40,358 nt of DNA, taken from NCBI RefSeq assembly GCF_016406725.1, contig NZ_JAEKNT010000304.1, forward strand, positions 1 to 40,358. Direction: 5' to 3'. This document shows, in pieces, positions 37,220 through 40,358 of the stretch; the first letter of the stretch is position 1, and every line of letters begins with the position of its first letter. Below the pieces are notes generated by a model, which worked only from the letters and a program-made list of their open reading frames with translations, searched no databases and was not told the origin of the DNA. This DNA comes from Sphaerochaeta sp. S2. GTDB taxonomy: Bacteria > Spirochaetota > Spirochaetia > Sphaerochaetales > Sphaerochaetaceae. The translations under genes were made by a program, and so were the position numbers.

Positions 37220-39313
37220 TTACACTGAATACAGAAGTGACTCGTAGGTAGGAATCGGCCAATACTGCTGGTCGGTGAGGAGCTCGGCAGTATCACACAG
37301 GGAGCGGACCTGTGCCATCTGGGAGAGGACCGTATCATGATAGAAGTGGCTCTCACTACTTATATCTTCCACCATCCTCGCTTCCAGAAGCTGCTGCTCC
37401 AACAGTGATACTTCCTTATCCAAACCATCGGCAAGATTACTCAGCTCAGTGATCAACCCTGCCTCATAGGAGAGGGAGAGGGAAGAGACTGCTGCTTTCT
37501 TATCCATGAAGCTCTTTGCCAGCGTTCCGCTGAATGCACTCAATGCAGGCAGCACTTGCTTTCTCATCATATCGACGAGCGTAAGTGCTTCGATATTGAT
37601 CGTCTTACAGTAGTTTTCCAGGACGATTTCATACCGACTATGCATCTCCGAGGAGGAGAGCACACCAAACTTCTCAAAGAGCGCAATGTTTTTCGCATGG
37701 ATGAAGGTAGGAAGAGCTTCAGGGGTGCTAACCAGATTCAACAGCCCTCGCTTATTTGCCTCTTCAACCCACTCAGGTGCATAGTTGTTGCCATTGAACA
37801 CAATTCTTCTATGCTTGCTGTAGGTCTCTTTCACCAATGCAGAGAGGTCACAGGAGAAATCCTTGGCCTTCTCCAACTGATCGGCAAATCGGGAAAGCTG
37901 CTCTGCAATGATCGTATTGAGGACAAAGTTGGGACCGGAGACCGAGAACGAGGAGCCAAGCATACGGAACTCGAACTTGTTGCCGGTAAAGGCAAATGGA
38001 CTGGTACGGTTTCGGTCGGTGGTATCCTTGGGAAATGGTGGAAGGAGATTTACCCCAAGGAGCATGGAGGATCTCTCCTTGTTCGGGCAATCAGTTCCAT
38101 CAGCAAGGGAGTCGAGGATCTCAGTCAGTTCCTCCCCGAGGAACATGCTGACAATGGCCGGAGGTGCTTCGTTCGCACCAAGGCGGTGGTCATTCCCTGC
38201 ACTGGCTACTGAGACACGAAGCAGGTCCTGGTACTCATCCACAGCCGCGATTACCGCGACAAGGAAGAGGAGAAACTGTGCATTGTCCTTGGGGTTGTCT
38301 CCCGGTTCCAGAAGGTTCAGCCCGGTGTCGGTTGAAATTGACCAGTTGTTGTGCTTCCCTGAACCATTCACCCCGGCAAACGGCTTCTCGTGCAACAAAC
38401 AAACAAGACCATGCTTGTCAGCAATCTTCTTCATCATCTCCATGGTAAGCTGGTTCTGATCGACGGCAAGGTTGCTTGTGGTAAAGACAGGGGCAAGCTC
38501 ATGCTGGCTGGGAGCAACTTCGTTATGCTCGGTCTTTGCAAAGATTCCAAGCTTCCAAAGCTCCTCATCCAGTTCCTGCATGAAGGCAGAGACACGACTC
38601 TTGAGATTGCCGAAGTAGTGATCCTCCAGCTCCTGTCCCTTGGGAGGGCGTGCCCCTACAAGGGTACGGCCGGTGTGGATCAAGTCCTTACGCTTCAGGT
38701 AGAGATCCTTATCTACCAAGAAGTACTCCTGCTCTGGACCTACAGTGGTCACCACTCGTTTCACATCACTCCGTCCAAAAAGCTTCAGAATTCTGATCGC
38801 CTCTCGGCTAATGACTTCCATGGAACGAAGCAAGGGAGTCTTCTTATCCAACACCTCACCACTATAGGAACAAAATGCTGTAGGGATACAGAGCGTATTC
38901 TCCTTGATGAAGGCATAGCTGGAAGGGTCCCAGGCAGTATACCCTCGGGCCTCAAAGGTTGCCCTAAGGCCACCGGAAGGGAATGAGGATGCATCAGGCT
39001 CTCCCTTGATCAACTCCTTTCCACTGAACTCCATAAGGGCAGTACCTTCAGAGGAAGGAACCAAGAAACTCTCATGCTTCTCTGCGGTGATGCTGGTCAT
39101 GGGCTGGAACCAGTGACAGTAATGGGTAGCCCCTTCAGCCATAGCCCACTCCTTCATGGCATGGGCAACCTGGTTGGCAATCTCCAGGTTCAGTTCCTTT
39201 CCAACCCTGATGGTCTCTTTCAGCTGCCGGTAGGTGTCCTTGGATAGATACTCCCTCATCTTCTCATCTCCAAACACCATACTCCCAAAATACTGATCTG
39301 CTCGCTCTTTCAT
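37220..39313 (-). CDS. glnN: Glutamine synthetase type III
   Basis: The 697-residue enzyme is of the long GSIII class and makes glutamine from glutamate, ammonia and ATP. Family motifs include FPSGGLRATFEARGYTAWDPSS, GPEQEYFLVD, KTEHNEVAPSQHELAPVF, HEKPFAGVNGSGKHNNWS and NRTSPFAFTGNKFEFRMLGSS. The length is normal for GSIII (about 700, against 450-470 for type I). GGAGGA precedes the start. It sits behind a GC-rich, foldable leader of about 120 bases. With asnB and arg genes in the window it supplies glutamine for amide transfer. Confidence 0.95.
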   Translation of the reverse strand: MKERADQYFGSMVFGDEKMREYLSKDTYRQLKETIRVGKELNLEIANQVAHAMKEWAMAEGATHYCHWFQPMTSITAEKHESFLVPSSEGTALMEFSGKELIKGEPDASSFPSGGLRATFEARGYTAWDPSSYAFIKENTLCIPTAFCSYSGEVLDKKTPLLRSMEVISREAIRILKLFGRSDVKRVVTTVGPEQEYFLVDKDLYLKRKDLIHTGRTLVGARPPKGQELEDHYFGNLKSRVSAFMQELDEELWKLGIFAKTEHNEVAPSQHELAPVFTTSNLAVDQNQLTMEMMKKIADKHGLVCLLHEKPFAGVNGSGKHNNWSISTDTGLNLLEPGDNPKDNAQFLLFLVAVIAAVDEYQDLLRVSVASAGNDHRLGANEAPPAIVSMFLGEELTEILDSLADGTDCPNKERSSMLLGVNLLPPFPKDTTDRNRTSPFAFTGNKFEFRMLGSSFSVSGPNFVLNTIIAEQLSRFADQLEKAKDFSCDLSALVKETYSKHRRIVFNGNNYAPEWVEEANKRGLLNLVSTPEALPTFIHAKNIALFEKFGVLSSSEMHSRYEIVLENYCKTINIEALTLVDMMRKQVLPALSAFSGTLAKSFMDKKAAVSSLSLSYEAGLITELSNLADGLDKEVSLLEQQLLEARMVEDISSESHFYHDTVLSQMAQVRSLCDTAELLTDQQYWPIPTYESLLYSV

Positions 39314-39435
39314 ACGGTTCCTCCACTCTCAATAATTCATAAACGGGGTCTTCGGCGGCCAGGGCGCTTTGCCTGAGACATCGCCCCGACTGCCCACTTG
39401 CCCCAATCCGACAAGAATCCTTCTGCCGGAAACGC
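39314..39435 (-). promoter_or_regulatory. GC-rich, foldable leader of glnN
   Basis: Between the AraC-gene terminator and glnN, the minus strand carries a GC-rich segment. It has nested pairing: a six-pair closing stem with one bulge (39423-39428 with 39356-39362) and an inner gggcg/cgccc hairpin. It includes TCTCAGGCAAAG and GGGGCAAG, which resemble pieces of the glycine-riboswitch core, but the 5' GGAGAG partner is missing. No good -10/-35 pair is visible. A regulatory leader is possible but unproven. Confidence 0.35.
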
Positions 39436-39475
39436 AAAAAAGGCGCCGTAGCCCAAACTGGACTACAGCGCCTTT
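39436..39475 (-). terminator. Rho-independent terminator after the AraC-family gene
   Basis: On the minus strand, AAAGGCGC-(t)-GTAG pairs with CTAC-(g)-GCGCCTTT (39475-39463 with 39451-39439), followed by TTTTTT (39441-39436). This is a strong intrinsic terminator. Confidence 0.85.
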
Positions 39476-39516
39476 GCTGATGATTCCTTTTACACCAGAG
39501 TCACCACTTCTGTCAA

Positions 39517-40358
39517 TCAGTGCATCTTGGTTTCTCTTTTTTTCACAGGAATCCAAATCTCACTCTTCGCAGTATTTCCCTCGATATTGCTCCAGCTGAA
39601 CGAAGGAAGATCAAGCAGTTCGAAATCTGAGGAAGGAAGCCAACGTGCATAAATGGATGCCATGGTATCCTGCAACACACGGGGAAATGCACCCTCATTA
39701 GGGAACACTGCCCAGAGCGTAGAGGGAAGTTCAACTACATCAAGCAAATCACTTATATCTTCCTTGGTTGTCAAAACCCCGATCATATGGGTCAGGTAAC
39801 CCTCTTCTTTCATGAACTTGGCATCTGCCTCATAGGAAGCATTCAGTACATGATACGGCTCAATGTTCTGCAAGGAGTGCATCTCCTTTCTCTGTTCCTC
39901 GGTAATGCTTTTTGCCAATTCCACAATTGCATTATTCACTCCCTCAAACTGCATCGGCACCCGCCGACTCACCCCGGCAATCTTAAAGGCCGGTTTCTCT
40001 ACAATTCGATAGTCCATGCGCTCTCCTCCCTCTACGGTAATCTTGAACGAAAGCTTTGGGAAGGCTTTACTCATACCCAGCTTTTTCACTTCGGAAGGCA
40101 ACATGCCACTGAACGTTGTAAAGGCTCTGGTAAATCCATCCAAGGACTGGTATCCATAGGCATAGGCAACGTTGGTAACACTTTCTCCCTGGACCAGCGC
40201 CATCCCAGCCTGGGATAGACGTCTCCCCCTGATATACTCAGAGAGAGAGATTCCACCGGAAAGATAGTAGAAGACCGTTCTGAAATGATAGTCCCCAATA
40301 CCAGAGACCTTGGCTAGTTCTTCCAATGAAAGTTCTTCACCCAGGTGTTCCTCTATGT
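39517..40358 (-). CDS. AraC-family regulator with GyrI-like effector-binding domain; 5' end outside window
   Basis: The frame is open to the right window edge. Codons before the TTG at 40326 read IEEHLGEELS, the normal lead-in to an AraC DNA-binding domain, so the start lies outside. The visible part has two helix-turn-helix units (LEELAKVSGIGDYHFRTVF and VTNVAYAYGYQSLDGFTRAFTTFSGMLPSEVKK) and then a C-terminal GyrI-like domain (about 110-269) beginning MDYRIVEKPAFKIAGVSRRVPMQ. Such proteins bind small or cationic ligands (Rob/BmrR-like). It is closed by a strong terminator and is transcribed toward glnN. Confidence 0.85.
   Translation of the reverse strand, partial: IEEHLGEELSLEELAKVSGIGDYHFRTVFYYLSGGISLSEYIRGRRLSQAGMALVQGESVTNVAYAYGYQSLDGFTRAFTTFSGMLPSEVKKLGMSKAFPKLSFKITVEGGERMDYRIVEKPAFKIAGVSRRVPMQFEGVNNAIVELAKSITEEQRKEMHSLQNIEPYHVLNASYEADAKFMKEEGYLTHMIGVLTTKEDISDLLDVVELPSTLWAVFPNEGAFPRVLQDTMASIYARWLPSSDFELLDLPSFSWSNIEGNTAKSEIWIPVKKRETKMH

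Noticed and set aside
37089-37262. Longer N-terminus for the PAS-GGDEF cyclase
   Set aside because: The extension crosses the glnN terminator and the end of glnN and shows no domain.
39314-39435. Calling the glnN leader a glycine riboswitch
   Set aside because: Only the 3' core-like words TCTCAGGCAAAG and GGGGCAAG are seen; the GGAGAG partner and the AGGAC tail are missing.
39329-39599. Open frames on both strands in the glnN leader (75 and 76 codons)
   Set aside because: They run across the terminator and the AraC-family gene end, lack ribosome binding sites and resemble no protein.
1-40358. CRISPR arrays, tRNA or rRNA genes, and prophage genes
   Set aside because: No regularly spaced repeats, cloverleaf sequences, rRNA-like stretches or phage structural genes were seen on either strand.

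Overview
The window reads as a chromosomal segment of a free-living, fermentative spirochaete, most likely Sphaerochaeta-like. I base this on recalled gene style (type III glutamine synthetase, YicI with sugar ABC genes and no local ATPase, several GGDEF/HD-GYP proteins, soluble rather than lipobox-type binding protein), not on a search. Host genes have well-formed Shine-Dalgarno sites. The first 3.6 kb contain visibly AT-rich, foreign-looking stretches.

Region 1 (1-3600) is a decayed mobile patch. It holds the C-terminal part of an AbiEi-like antitoxin, an AbiEii toxin reduced to 100 residues by an apparent in-frame internal deletion, an IS110-family element with a large structured noncoding segment after its transposase, and a complete IS1595-like element with 16-bp terminal inverted repeats. 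Both transposase genes have a perfect 10-bp inverted repeat that can hide their ribosome binding site.

Region 2 (3800-9300) holds a DUF2156 protein coupled to a GNAT acetyltransferase, a secreted repeat protein, a Crp/Fnr regulator divergent from a cupin and a membrane 4Fe-4S protein, and a peroxiredoxin with a Fur/PerR-like site. Region 3 (9459-18050) holds a CHASE3-PAS-GGDEF-HD-GYP receptor, an MFS exporter, a membrane diguanylate cyclase, a DUF4180 gene behind a fusion of a catalytically dead m5U-methyltransferase-like domain to a GNAT domain, and an FAH-family hydrolase.

Region 4 (18069-24677) is an alpha-xyloside operon (binding protein, two permeases, YicI), with a divergent LacI regulator and a 16-bp palindromic operator lying on the promoter -10. 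Region 5 (24682-26030) is an autoregulated MarR/DUF operon with two palindromic operators. Region 6 (26051-32300) is nitrogen and arginine metabolism: argC-argJ-argB-argD behind a likely ARG box, then asnB behind a terminator-like leader.

Region 7 (32329-40358) holds a GNAT, a small membrane protein, a cytidylate-kinase-like protein, a coupled pair of c-di-GMP genes (diguanylate cyclase plus PAS-GGDEF-HD-GYP), glutamine synthetase III behind a GC-rich leader, and an AraC/GyrI-like regulator cut by the window edge.

The strongest candidates for something new are: (a) the IS110-associated structured RNA, a possible bridge/seek RNA; (b) the dead methyltransferase-GNAT fusion, which keeps all four Fe-S cysteines but loses both catalytic residues; and (c) the reciprocal decay of GGDEF and HD-GYP active sites in the two bifunctional c-di-GMP proteins.
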